NCBI GenBank assembly: GCA_049616325.1
Contig: JBMZHG010000003.1
Coordinates: 1-64,000, forward strand
DNA length: 64,000 bases
Origin: UBA11663 sp049616325
GTDB taxonomy: Bacteria > Bacteroidota > Bacteroidia > Flavobacteriales_D > Sanyastnellaceae
Reading direction: 5' to 3'
The position numbers were made by a program, and so were the translations under genes. Each line of letters begins with the position of its first letter. Position 1 is the first letter of the stretch. The notes beneath the pieces are model-generated. The model made no database searches, was not told the DNA's origin, and was given only the letters and a program-made list of their open reading frames with translations. Shown one piece after another: positions 33,140-41,655 of this stretch.

Positions 33140-34672
33140 ATGTCACCCATCCTCGCCGCAGCCGCCGGACTCCTTTTGGGAGGAGGCGCAGGCTATTTTT
33201 TGTTCTTGCGCGTTTTGACTGGCAAAGCCGACAGCATTGTCCGTGAAGCCGAATTGCGCGGAGAATCCGTCAAGGAGAAGAAAATCCTCCAGGCCAAAGA
33301 GAAATTCATCGAACTCAAGGAAAAGCAAGCCAACCAGCGCAAAGACCTTGACCGGAAACTGAACGAGCGCGAAGAGCGCATCAAAAAAACCGAGTCCAAT
33401 CTGCAGCGCACCATCGACCAGAACAAAAACGCCGAGCGCAACTTGAAACGAGATCAAGAAAAGGTGGAGCAACGCCTGAACGCGCTTGACAAGAAGCAAA
33501 AGGATCTCGAGGCCGACCACAGCAAAGCCATCGAGGCGTTGGAGAAATTGAGTGGCATGACTGCGGACGACGCCAAGTCTGCGATGGTCGAGCAAATCAA
33601 GACCGAGGCTCGCGCCATGGCGGCTTCTCAGGCGCAAGACATCATTGACGAGGCCAAGGAACGCGCCAATTCTGAAGCCAAGAAAATCGTCATTCAGACC
33701 ATTCAACGCGTTGCAACCGAACACAGCGTGGAGAACAGCGTGTCGGTGTTCCAGATCAAGAACGATGACGTCAAAGGACGCATCATTGGCCGAGAAGGCC
33801 GCAACATTCGCGCCCTTGAAGCCGCAACGGGAGTCGAGTTCATCGTGGACGACACGCCGGAAGCCATCATCTTGAGCTGCTTCGACCCGGTGCGTCGTGA
33901 AATCGCGCGCCTCTCCCTCCACCAACTCGTCACCGACGGACGCATCCACCCCGCGCGCATCGAGGAAGTGGTTGAAAAAGTCACCAAGAAGATTGAAGAG
34001 GAAATCGCGGAGACGGGCAAGCGCACTGTCATTGACCTGGGTATTCACAACCTCAAAGGCGAACTCGTTCGCATGGTTGGGCGGATGAAGTACCGCTCTT
34101 CTTACGGCCAAAACCTCTTGCAGCACAGCCGCGAAGTCGCAAACCTCTGCGCCACGATGGCGGCAGAACTCGGCTTGGATGCCAAGGCCGCCAAGCGCGC
34201 CGGACTGCTCCACGACATTGGAAAGGTGAGCGACGAAGAAAGCGAATTGCCGCACGCGCTTCTCGGCATGAAGATTGCCGAAAAGGCGGGCGAACGCGAA
34301 GACGTGTTGAACGCCATCGGCGCCCACCACGATGAAATCGAAATGACCTCCCTCCTGTCGCCGATCATCCAAATCTGCGACGCCATCAGCGGTGCGCGTC
34401 CAGGTGCACGTCGAGAAATGGTCGAAGCGTACATCCAGCGCCTGCGAGACTTGGAAAATCTCGCGCTTGAATACCCCGGGGTCACCAAGTCCTACGCCAT
34501 TCAGGCTGGACGTGAACTTCGGGTCATGGTAGAAAGCGATGAGGTAAGTGACGATCAGGCCGATCAGTTGTCGTTTGACATCAGCCAGCGCATCATGAAC
34601 GAAATGACCTACCCGGGTCAGGTGAAAATCACGGTCATCCGTGAACGTCGCGCCGTAAGCATCGCACGCTGA
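33140..34672 (+). CDS. rny: Ribonuclease Y
   Basis: A 510-residue membrane-anchored endoribonuclease that starts mRNA decay. The order is an N-terminal membrane helix (about 3-25), a long charged coiled coil (about 30-190), a KH RNA-binding domain with GRIIGREGRNIRALE (about 213-227), and an HD domain with LLHDIGK (about 356-362). Length and order are those of the family. Its stop overlaps the next start as TGATG. Confidence 0.96.
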   Translation: MSPILAAAAGLLLGGGAGYFLFLRVLTGKADSIVREAELRGESVKEKKILQAKEKFIELKEKQANQRKDLDRKLNEREERIKKTESNLQRTIDQNKNAERNLKRDQEKVEQRLNALDKKQKDLEADHSKAIEALEKLSGMTADDAKSAMVEQIKTEARAMAASQAQDIIDEAKERANSEAKKIVIQTIQRVATEHSVENSVSVFQIKNDDVKGRIIGREGRNIRALEAATGVEFIVDDTPEAIILSCFDPVRREIARLSLHQLVTDGRIHPARIEEVVEKVTKKIEEEIAETGKRTVIDLGIHNLKGELVRMVGRMKYRSSYGQNLLQHSREVANLCATMAAELGLDAKAAKRAGLLHDIGKVSDEESELPHALLGMKIAEKAGEREDVLNAIGAHHDEIEMTSLLSPIIQICDAISGARPGARREMVEAYIQRLRDLENLALEYPGVTKSYAIQAGRELRVMVESDEVSDDQADQLSFDISQRIMNEMTYPGQVKITVIRERRAVSIAR

Positions 34673-36150
34673 TGACGGACGGGGGCCGCACGCCCTCGTG
34701 GGGGGCTTCGCTGAGTTGGCAAAGCCTCAACGTGCTGCTTCAGGTGGTCCTTCAGCTCGTGTACATCCGCATCCTAGCGGGCCTACTCACGGAAGAAGAC
34801 TTCGGCATCATGGCCATTGCCCTGATCGTCGTGGGCGTGGTGGAGATTTTTGCTCAAGTGGGCATCGGCCCCTCGGTGGTTCAATATGCAGGCCTGAAAT
34901 CCCAACATACGTCGTCGGCTTGGTGGTTCAGTGCCGTTTTGGGCCTTCTGTTTTTCTGCGCCATGTTCGTCGCAGCTCCAAAAATTGCCTTGCATTACGA
35001 CGAGCCCATCTTGCGCCCCGTACTGAGGTGGATTTCGTTGAGCTTCGTGATCTCGGGATTCAGTGTGGTGTCGCGGAGCCTGTTGATTCGCGAAATGAAT
35101 TTCAAAGCTCTGACCGCTTGTGCCCTTGCCGGGATGGTGGTCGGAAACCTCGGCGTGGGGTTGGTGTTGGCGTGGAACGGCGCCGGGGTTTGGGCCTACG
35201 TCAGTGCCTTGCTCGTCCAAAACGCCGTCCTGAGTGCAGGGTACATGTTGTATGCCCGCATCCCCGTAGGACACGGATTCCGTTTTTCACGCATCCGCGA
35301 AATGGTCGGCTACGGTCTACGAAGCACCGCCTTCAATTTGCTGACCTACGCTGCAGCGAAGGTGGACGTTTGGCTTGTGGGCGAGAAACTGAGCACCGGC
35401 GAAACAGGAGTCTACGACCGGGCGGTCAACCTCATGGCACAACCCATCACCGTGCTCGGCAAGCTCGGGGACAGCGTGCTGTTCAGCGGCTTGTCCTCCT
35501 TGCAACACGAACTCGACGAAATGCGCCAAGTGACCTTGCGAGGCATGCACCTCATTGCCCTTGTGACCGTTCCTTTGGCCTCGGCCTTGGTGCTGCAAGC
35601 CGAAGGCGTGACCTGGCTGTTTCTGGGAGACCGATTTGCCGAGGCTGCGCCCGTGGTCCAAATCCTGTTTGCCGCAGTGGCCTTCCGGGCCCTCACCAAG
35701 TTGGGAGACGCCAACCTGCGTGCGCTCGACGGGTTGCGATTCGGCATTGGCATCAAGGTGGTTTTCTTCGCTGCAGTCGCGGCAGGGGTGTACGTTGCCT
35801 TGGATCGAGGCATGGGAATGATCGGGGCGGCGTGGGCCGTGGTGGGCGCCTCTGCCCTTCAGTGGGCCTTGACGACCGCGTGGGTCATGAGCCGACTCAG
35901 GCTGACTCCTGCCCGCGTCCTTCGGGCACTGGCCTCGGGATTGGTTTTGGGCTTTGTTGTGGCCGGGTCCATGAGTGCAATGGCCTTTTCTTGGTGGCTT
36001 GAAGCCGCCCTGTCGGCCTTCCTGGCTTTGGGGATTTTGGTGGCTTCTCCAGGCCTCGCAGTTCCCCGCTGGGCGGATCCCGATGCCCAAATCCGAACTT
36101 CCGTCGCTCGATGGCTTCCCGGTGCAGCCCGCGCAAGGTGGACCCAATGA
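34672..36150 (+). CDS. Oligosaccharide flippase (polysaccharide biosynthesis/MOP superfamily)
   Basis: A 492-residue polytopic protein with about 12-14 predicted helices. It resembles WzxC/MurJ-like flippases that move lipid-linked sugars across the inner membrane. The N-terminal SWGASLSWQSLNVLLQVVLQ, YIRILAGLLTEEDFGIMAIA and later GETGVYDRAVNLMAQPI are typical of the family. It is coupled to rny by a one-base overlap (TGATG), an unusual partner. It may serve the same surface polysaccharide as rfbC and wza, about 9 kb away. Confidence 0.88.
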   Translation: MTDGGRTPSWGASLSWQSLNVLLQVVLQLVYIRILAGLLTEEDFGIMAIALIVVGVVEIFAQVGIGPSVVQYAGLKSQHTSSAWWFSAVLGLLFFCAMFVAAPKIALHYDEPILRPVLRWISLSFVISGFSVVSRSLLIREMNFKALTACALAGMVVGNLGVGLVLAWNGAGVWAYVSALLVQNAVLSAGYMLYARIPVGHGFRFSRIREMVGYGLRSTAFNLLTYAAAKVDVWLVGEKLSTGETGVYDRAVNLMAQPITVLGKLGDSVLFSGLSSLQHELDEMRQVTLRGMHLIALVTVPLASALVLQAEGVTWLFLGDRFAEAAPVVQILFAAVAFRALTKLGDANLRALDGLRFGIGIKVVFFAAVAAGVYVALDRGMGMIGAAWAVVGASALQWALTTAWVMSRLRLTPARVLRALASGLVLGFVVAGSMSAMAFSWWLEAALSAFLALGILVASPGLAVPRWADPDAQIRTSVARWLPGAARARWTQ

Positions 36151-36181
36151 ACAATTCTGCCCCACGCGGCGTTGAGCATCC

Positions 36182-36775
36182 ATGAACATGACCACTACCA
36201 TTCTCCTCACCGCCGCCGCGGTGCTCGTCGCCACAGGGTTGGTGGCGTGGAACACGTTTAACGGTGCCACGTGGCACAACCCCTCTCCCAGCATGACTTC
36301 GTTCTACGACCTCCAAGCCGAAACCCTCGAAGGCGAGGCATTTTCATTTGAAAGCCTTCAAGGCAAGCGCGTCCTGATTGTCAACACCGCTTCCAAGTGC
36401 GGCTACACTCCCCAATACGAACCCCTCGAAGAACTTCACAAGCGCTACGCGAACAAAGGCCTGGTGATCCTCGGTTTTCCGTGCAATCAGTTTGGACGTC
36501 AAGAGCCTGGAAGTGCCAACGACATTCGGGAGTTCTGCACCCGCAACTACGGCGTCAGTTTCCAAATGATGTCCAAAGTGGACGTCAAGGGCGACAACCA
36601 ACATCCAGTCTACGCGTGGTTGACTCAGCAGTCGCTGAACGGCGCTGGAGACCACAAAGTGCGGTGGAACTTCCACAAGTTTCTCGTCAACGAGAACGGC
36701 GAACTGGTGGCTGCGCTCGGCAGCGGAGCTGACCCTCTTGGCGAGGAGGTTCTTGCCTTTGCTGAGGGACGCTGA
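36182..36775 (+). CDS. Glutathione peroxidase-family thiol peroxidase, membrane-anchored or exported
   Basis: A 197-residue peroxidase reducing hydroperoxides, in bacteria usually with thioredoxin. The peroxidatic Cys73 lies in NTASKCGYTPQY, the second cysteine Cys101 in GFPCNQFGRQEPG, with the active-site glutamine at 108 and tryptophan at 162 (KVRWNFHKFL). About 27 extra N-terminal residues form a hydrophobic helix (ILLTAAAVLVATGLVAW), so the enzyme is probably periplasmic and tethered. It starts 31 bases after the flippase stop. Confidence 0.92.
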   Translation: MNMTTTILLTAAAVLVATGLVAWNTFNGATWHNPSPSMTSFYDLQAETLEGEAFSFESLQGKRVLIVNTASKCGYTPQYEPLEELHKRYANKGLVILGFPCNQFGRQEPGSANDIREFCTRNYGVSFQMMSKVDVKGDNQHPVYAWLTQQSLNGAGDHKVRWNFHKFLVNENGELVAALGSGADPLGEEVLAFAEGR

Positions 36776-36791
36776 ATTTGCGAACAAGGTG

Positions 36792-36836
36792 CCTGCCGAT
36801 ATTCTGATAATTCCCCAAACAAAATCGGACGGCAGG
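36792..36836. repeat. Interrupted inverted repeat upstream of serC
   Basis: CCTGCCG at 36792-36798 and CGGCAGG at 36830-36836 are exact complements separated by 31 bases. It lies just upstream of the predicted serC -7 box (GAACTTTG, 36851-36858, 5 bases before the ATG). It could be a two-half operator; the long spacer makes a terminator unlikely. Confidence 0.3.
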
Positions 36837-36863
36837 TCATGAAGATTTGGGAACTTTGGCGCC

Positions 36864-37937
36864 ATGTCGAAAGTCCACAATTACTCTGCAGGCCCTTGCA
36901 TCCTGCCTCCTGAAGTTCTCCAACAAGCCTCCGATGCCGTTCGCTCGTGGGACAACCACGGCTTGTCGCTCGTCGAGATGTCCCACCGCAGCAAGCCTTT
37001 CGTGGCCGCCATGGAAGAATGCCGAGCGTTGACAAAGGAGTTGTTGGAGTTGCCGGATCGCTTCGAAATCTTGTACTTGCAAGGAGGCGCTAGCCTGGGC
37101 TTTCTGACCGCAGCGATGAACATGCTGCCGGAAGGAGAACAAGCGGCTTACGCCGACACGGGCACGTGGTCTGCCAAAGCAATCAAAGAAGCGAAACACG
37201 CCGGTACCGTGAATGTGGTGACGTCTTCCAAGGAAAGCACGTACGACCACATCCCCGCTGTCGGTGACGTGGAGGAGGCAAACGCCTACCTGCACATCAC
37301 CACGAACAACACGATTTTTGGGACGCAGTACGCAGAAATGCCCAAGAGCAACGTCCCGCTGGTGGCGGACATGAGCTCGGACATTTTGAGCCGCACGTTC
37401 GATGCCGAACCTTTTTCTCTCATCTACGGAGGAGTCCAAAAGAACATGGGGCCGGCCGGTGCAGTGATGTACGCCGTGGACACGGAGCGTCTTGGCCAAA
37501 CGGGACGCAACATCCCCTCCTACCTCGACTTGCAGGTGCACCTCGACAAGGACAGCATGTTCAACACCCCGCCGGTATTCTCAGTGTTCACAACCCTGCT
37601 CACGTTGCGTTGGTTGAAGGAACAAGGCGGTGTGGCGGCCATTCAATCGAAGAACGAAGCCAAATCCACACTTCTGTACGACGAAATCGACCGCAACTCC
37701 TTGTTTGTCGGACACGCGAAGGAAGGAAGCCGTTCGCACATGAACGTGACGTTCCGCTTGAACGACGACAGCCTCGCGACGCATTTCGACGCGGCGTGGA
37801 ACGGCGCGAACATCAACGGCCTCAAAGGCCACCGCAGCGTGGGTGGCTACCGTGCCTCCATGTACAACGCCCTCCCGTTGGAGAGCGTCCAGGTATTGGT
37901 CGACGTGATGCGCGAATTTGAACGCACCCAAGGCTAA
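36864..37937 (+). CDS. serC: 3-phosphoserine aminotransferase
   Basis: Transaminates 3-phosphohydroxypyruvate to phosphoserine in serine synthesis, with PLP. The 357-residue protein has the N-terminal NYSAGPCILPPEVL, the PLP lysine Lys193 in LIYGGVQKNMGPAG, and ADMSSDILSR before it. The end (GHRSVGGYRASMYNALPLES) is also typical. It opens the serC-serA-DUF1015 chain that recurs in Bacteroidota. Confidence 0.96.
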   Translation: MSKVHNYSAGPCILPPEVLQQASDAVRSWDNHGLSLVEMSHRSKPFVAAMEECRALTKELLELPDRFEILYLQGGASLGFLTAAMNMLPEGEQAAYADTGTWSAKAIKEAKHAGTVNVVTSSKESTYDHIPAVGDVEEANAYLHITTNNTIFGTQYAEMPKSNVPLVADMSSDILSRTFDAEPFSLIYGGVQKNMGPAGAVMYAVDTERLGQTGRNIPSYLDLQVHLDKDSMFNTPPVFSVFTTLLTLRWLKEQGGVAAIQSKNEAKSTLLYDEIDRNSLFVGHAKEGSRSHMNVTFRLNDDSLATHFDAAWNGANINGLKGHRSVGGYRASMYNALPLESVQVLVDVMREFERTQG

Positions 37938-37970
37938 GCTGTTCTTTCCTCGAATCCCCAACTTCACGAC

Positions 37971-38921
37971 ATGAACATCCTCGCCAACGACGGCATCAGC
38001 CCTTCCGGAGCTCAAGCACTCCGAGATTCTGGACACACTCTTTACACCGACTTTGTCGAAGCCGACCAACTCGAAGGGTTCATTCACGAACACTCCATTG
38101 ACGGCATTCTTGTTCGCTCTGCGACCAAGGTTCGCCAACCGCTCATCGACGCCTGCCCCAACCTGAAATTCATCGGACGCGGAGGCGTCGGGATGGACAA
38201 CATCGACGTCGAATACGCCCGAAACAACGGCATCACTGTCTTCAACACGCCCGCTGCCTCCTCCCAAAGCGTGGCAGAGTTGGTCATGGGGCACTTGTTT
38301 GCCTTGGCGCGCTTCCAGCACGACAGCAACCGTCGAATGCCCACCCGCGGCACGGACGACTTCAAGGCCTTGAAAAAGGCCTACGGCAAAGGCTCGGAGT
38401 TGCGCGGCAAGACGCTGGGCATTGTGGGCTTCGGCCGCATCGGCCGTTCGCTCGCCTCGTACGCGCTGGGTTGCGGCATGAACGTGGTGGCGCACGATCC
38501 CTTCGTGACCGACGGCAACGTCCACGTCACCGTGGGAGGCCAAACCGTTACCGTCGACTGCCCCCGCCTGTCCCTCGACGAGTTGCTCAGCACCTCGGAC
38601 ATGGTGAGCGTGCACGTTCCCGCCCAGGCGGACGGCAGCGCAGTCATTGGCGCCGCGGAGCTGGCGAAGATGAAGCCTGGCTCCTTCCTCGCGAATGCGG
38701 CACGTGGCGGATCGGTGGACGAAGACGCGCTCCTCGCAGCACTCGATTCCGGGCACATTGCCGGCGCGGGATTGGACGTGTTCGTGGGTGAACCGGCACC
38801 GCGGGCCGACGTGCTTGCCCACCCCAAGTTGGCCCTGACGCCGCACATTGGTGCGGCCACCTCGGAAGCACAAGACCGCATCGGCCTCGAACTCGCAGCC
38901 CAAATCAACGCCCTGGCATGA
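37971..38921 (+). CDS. serA: D-3-phosphoglycerate dehydrogenase (short form without ACT domain)
   Basis: Oxidises 3-phosphoglycerate to 3-phosphohydroxypyruvate with NAD, the first step of serine synthesis. The 316-residue protein has the substrate segment VRSATKVRQP, the Rossmann motif GFGRIGRS, and the catalytic histidine segment LTPHIGAATSEAQDRIG. It lacks the C-terminal ACT domain that gives serine feedback in longer SerA proteins. Its last four bases overlap the next start (ATGA). Confidence 0.94.
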   Translation: MNILANDGISPSGAQALRDSGHTLYTDFVEADQLEGFIHEHSIDGILVRSATKVRQPLIDACPNLKFIGRGGVGMDNIDVEYARNNGITVFNTPAASSQSVAELVMGHLFALARFQHDSNRRMPTRGTDDFKALKKAYGKGSELRGKTLGIVGFGRIGRSLASYALGCGMNVVAHDPFVTDGNVHVTVGGQTVTVDCPRLSLDELLSTSDMVSVHVPAQADGSAVIGAAELAKMKPGSFLANAARGGSVDEDALLAALDSGHIAGAGLDVFVGEPAPRADVLAHPKLALTPHIGAATSEAQDRIGLELAAQINALA

Positions 38922-40165
38922 GCACCGGGGGCGCCTTGATGCAGCCGTTGGCCGCGGTCACTCCACCGCGGCACATGGGGCATTTGGTGGCGTCGCGTTC
39001 GTACTTAAGCTACCGTCGGGCGGAGCTTCAAGACAAGCTCAAGCACAACCCCTATTCGTACATCCAGGTCATCAACCCGGACCACAGCCGCGAGGTCGAA
39101 GAGCCGCGTGGAACTCCGGAGTTTTTCCGGGAGGTTCGGGCAGGGTACGACGACTTTAAGTCCCGCGGCTGGTTGATGGAGGCCCCGGGCATAGAATGGT
39201 ACGTGTACCGTCAATCGACGGAGGAGCATTCCTGGACCGGAGTCGTGTGCAACCTGGACCTCAAGGCCTGTGCCGACGGCGGATTGAAAACGCACGAACA
39301 GACCTTGGAAGCGCGCGAAACGCTGTTTGCCTCGTTCCTCGAAAACGTGGGCTTCCACGCTGAGCCGGTGCTGTGTGCACGTCCCGACGACACGCCGTCC
39401 GCTGCGGAAGCCGATGCGGTTCTCGCGGAGGTGGTGTCGGCGGCGGCGCACACCGATTTCATGACGGCGGACGGCGTTCGCCACGAGATTTGGCGCGTGG
39501 CCGTGGACAGCGAAGTCGGCACTCGGTTGGGGACGGCGTGGGGAGCCTGCGCGACGATTTACTTGGCGGACGGTCATCACCGCTACGCCTCCTCCCTCCG
39601 ACTCGCCGAGGCAAGGCCAGACCTTCCCGGCGCCGGCCTCATGCTTGCGTACGTTGTGCCGGAACGCGACCTGACCATCTTGGGCTACCACAAAGAAATC
39701 CGCAACGTTGGCATGACCGCCGACGAGCTTCACGAGGCCTTGAACGAATGCACGGGGTGCGATGTGGCTGCGGTCGAAAACTTGGAGGTGACGCCAAGCA
39801 AGCCCGGTCAGGCCGTGGTGATGTTCCAAGGTCGAGCCTGGGTCTTGACCCGTCACGCCGGCAGCCCAGAAGCCACGGACGCCGATTGGGTAAACGTGCA
39901 CCTGCTGAACCGCATGCTGGGCATCACCGATCCTCGGAACGACGACCGGTTGAGGCACCTTCCCGAGCCCCAAAAACCGGAAGGCGGATGGGTCGCCCGG
40001 GCCGAAGCCAAGCCCGACCGCATGGTGGTGCTGATTCACCCCATTCCGTTTGGGCACATTCGAGAGGTGGCCGACCGCGAGGGCACACTTCCTCCGAAGA
40101 GCACGTGGGTGGAGCCCAAGATCCGCAGTGCCCTGTTCTTCCACGAATTCAACGCGACGGCATGA
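38918..40165 (+). CDS. DUF1015-family protein in the serine operon
   Basis: A 415-residue soluble protein. Family marks are NPYSYIQVINPDHS near the N-terminus, YLADGHHRYASSLRLAE in the centre (a conserved GHHRY-type motif) and late KPDRMVVLIHPIPFGHIREV. The family regularly follows serC and serA in Bacteroidota; the activity is not established to my knowledge, though the His-rich centre suggests catalysis. Start and stop both overlap neighbours as ATGA, so it is tightly coupled to serA and the YggS gene. Confidence 0.9.
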   Translation: MSTGGALMQPLAAVTPPRHMGHLVASRSYLSYRRAELQDKLKHNPYSYIQVINPDHSREVEEPRGTPEFFREVRAGYDDFKSRGWLMEAPGIEWYVYRQSTEEHSWTGVVCNLDLKACADGGLKTHEQTLEARETLFASFLENVGFHAEPVLCARPDDTPSAAEADAVLAEVVSAAAHTDFMTADGVRHEIWRVAVDSEVGTRLGTAWGACATIYLADGHHRYASSLRLAEARPDLPGAGLMLAYVVPERDLTILGYHKEIRNVGMTADELHEALNECTGCDVAAVENLEVTPSKPGQAVVMFQGRAWVLTRHAGSPEATDADWVNVHLLNRMLGITDPRNDDRLRHLPEPQKPEGGWVARAEAKPDRMVVLIHPIPFGHIREVADREGTLPPKSTWVEPKIRSALFFHEFNATA

Positions 40166-40884
40166 GCGGAGCGAGTGAGGTGGAAGTGCGGTTGACGGCG
40201 GTACGCGGCGACGTTGTTGAGGCCGGTCGGAAGGCCGGGCGCGAGGTCGTGCTCGTGGCGGTGAGCAAGACCAAACCCGACGAGGATTTGATGGCGGCGT
40301 ACGAGGCGGGGCAGCGTGACTTTGGTGAGAACCGAGTGCAAGAATTGGTGGGCAAAGCCGAGCGGCTTCCCAAGGACATTCGATGGCACATGATTGGCCA
40401 CGTCCAAACCAACAAAATCAAAGACTTCCTCCCTTTCGTGCACCTCGTTCACGGCGTGGACCGCGTCAAGGTTCTGGACGTTCTGGAACGGGAGGCCGCC
40501 AAACTCGGACGAACCGTGGACGTGCTGCTTCAGATGCACGTGGCGGAAGAAGACACGAAGTTTGGGTTCAGCGGCGACGAGTTGCGGGCCCTGGCGGACG
40601 AGGCGACGTGGGAGGCGTACCCGCACCTTTGTCCCGTGGGGTTGATGGGCATGGCGACGTTCACCGACGACACGGACCAGGTGCGTCGCGAATTTGCGCA
40701 GCTCGCGGCGCTCCACCGCGAGGTCGGGCCGGCGCTAAGCGAGGTGGCGGAGTCACGGGGAGGAACCTGGGGCGTGCTGAGCATGGGCATGAGTGGCGAT
40801 TGGAACGTGGCCGTCGAGGAAGGCAGCACCATGGTGAGGGTCGGAAGCTCGATTTTTGGGCACCGCAACGTTCCCTCGCCATGA
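40162..40884 (+). CDS. YggS/PROSC-family PLP homeostasis protein
   Basis: A 240-residue PLP-binding TIM-barrel protein that buffers cellular pyridoxal phosphate. Lys36 in LVAVSKTKPDEDL binds the cofactor. FGENRVQELVGKAE, WHMIGHVQTNKIK and SMGMSGDWNVAVEEGSTMVR are the expected motifs. Coupling to serC, itself PLP-dependent, makes a supply role plausible. Both ends overlap neighbouring genes as ATGA. Confidence 0.93.
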   Translation: MSGASEVEVRLTAVRGDVVEAGRKAGREVVLVAVSKTKPDEDLMAAYEAGQRDFGENRVQELVGKAERLPKDIRWHMIGHVQTNKIKDFLPFVHLVHGVDRVKVLDVLEREAAKLGRTVDVLLQMHVAEEDTKFGFSGDELRALADEATWEAYPHLCPVGLMGMATFTDDTDQVRREFAQLAALHREVGPALSEVAESRGGTWGVLSMGMSGDWNVAVEEGSTMVRVGSSIFGHRNVPSP

Positions 40885-41201
40885 GAGACGGAAACGACAA
40901 AGTTGAGTTGACGTTTCGCGAGCGCTACGAAAGGTGGTTCCAAGGGTGGTTGGTGCTCGCGCCCGTCACGGGGCTAGGCAGCATCACCCTCGTGAAAAAC
41001 CAACTCTACCGCGTGTGGAAAGTCCAACACGGTTTGACCGACGGGGTTTCAGCTCAGCAAGCGCACGAGATGGGGCTCACTCCGCCCGATTGGTCTGGCG
41101 CCATGTGGTACGGGGTTGCAACGGTTGGCATCTTTACGGTGTTCTACGCCTTGGCGGCTCGCACGTGGGCACAAACGCCAACCTCCGAAACCAATGAGTG
41201 A
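40881..41201 (+). CDS. Small two-helix membrane protein of unknown function
   Basis: I do not recognise a family. The 106-residue product has a charged N-terminus (RDGNDKVELTFRERYERW), a hydrophobic segment at about 22-38, a polar middle and a second helix at about 77-97 (WYGVATVGIFTVFYALAA). It starts in an ATGA overlap with the YggS gene and ends in an 8-base overlap with the next gene, so it is a regular member of the chain. Confidence 0.65.
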   Translation: MRDGNDKVELTFRERYERWFQGWLVLAPVTGLGSITLVKNQLYRVWKVQHGLTDGVSAQQAHEMGLTPPDWSGAMWYGVATVGIFTVFYALAARTWAQTPTSETNE

Positions 41202-41637
41202 CCTCCACCTTCTGCAATCACGCTGCCTCCGATTCTGTGAACGATTCCGAGCGCTCCCCCTGTGGATGGTTTTCCTCGTGCTGACTTCCTGCGAAGGCTC
41301 AACCGACGTTACCCACCACGTGTCCAACGCAACCTCAGACACCCTGATTTTAGGAATCCGACTCGCCGAACACCAAGTCGGTTGGTATGAGGACACGGTG
41401 CATGCCGTTCCTCCCGGCGAAACGCACGTCCAGTACACCTTGTACCATTGGGGGAAATGCCACGATTGCAGTGCATACGAAGTGGCTCCCTACGGCCTGG
41501 ACAGCCTTTGGATCGAGGGCGTTAGCCCCAACGTCAGCCTGATGGATTCCTCACTTTGGGTTGTTGACGTGGACGAAGGGTTGAATTGGATTCGATTTGA
41601 CCAACGCCTCGCCATTCTGCCTTCCATGCTCGATTAA
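41194..41637 (+). CDS. Small lipoprotein of unknown function
   Basis: A 147-residue product with a basic N-terminal region, a hydrophobic stretch and a lipobox in FLVLTSCEG (Cys about 33). The mature part is short and beta-rich, with a CHDC motif (GKCHDCSAYEV). No family is recognised. The start at ATG 41194 overlaps the preceding gene by 8 bases. Confidence 0.65.
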   Translation: MSDLHLLQSRCLRFCERFRALPLWMVFLVLTSCEGSTDVTHHVSNATSDTLILGIRLAEHQVGWYEDTVHAVPPGETHVQYTLYHWGKCHDCSAYEVAPYGLDSLWIEGVSPNVSLMDSSLWVVDVDEGLNWIRFDQRLAILPSMLD

Positions 41638-41655
41638 CCTTTCCAATCAGCCCTC

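Noticed and set aside
33143..34372. Minus-strand frame of 409 residues opposite rny
   Set aside because: Its composition mirrors the rny coiled coil in antisense. No family features.
37581..38903. Minus-strand frame of 440 residues opposite serC and serA
   Set aside because: Both sense genes are unmistakable; the frame spans two genes and a gap, which a real gene would not do.
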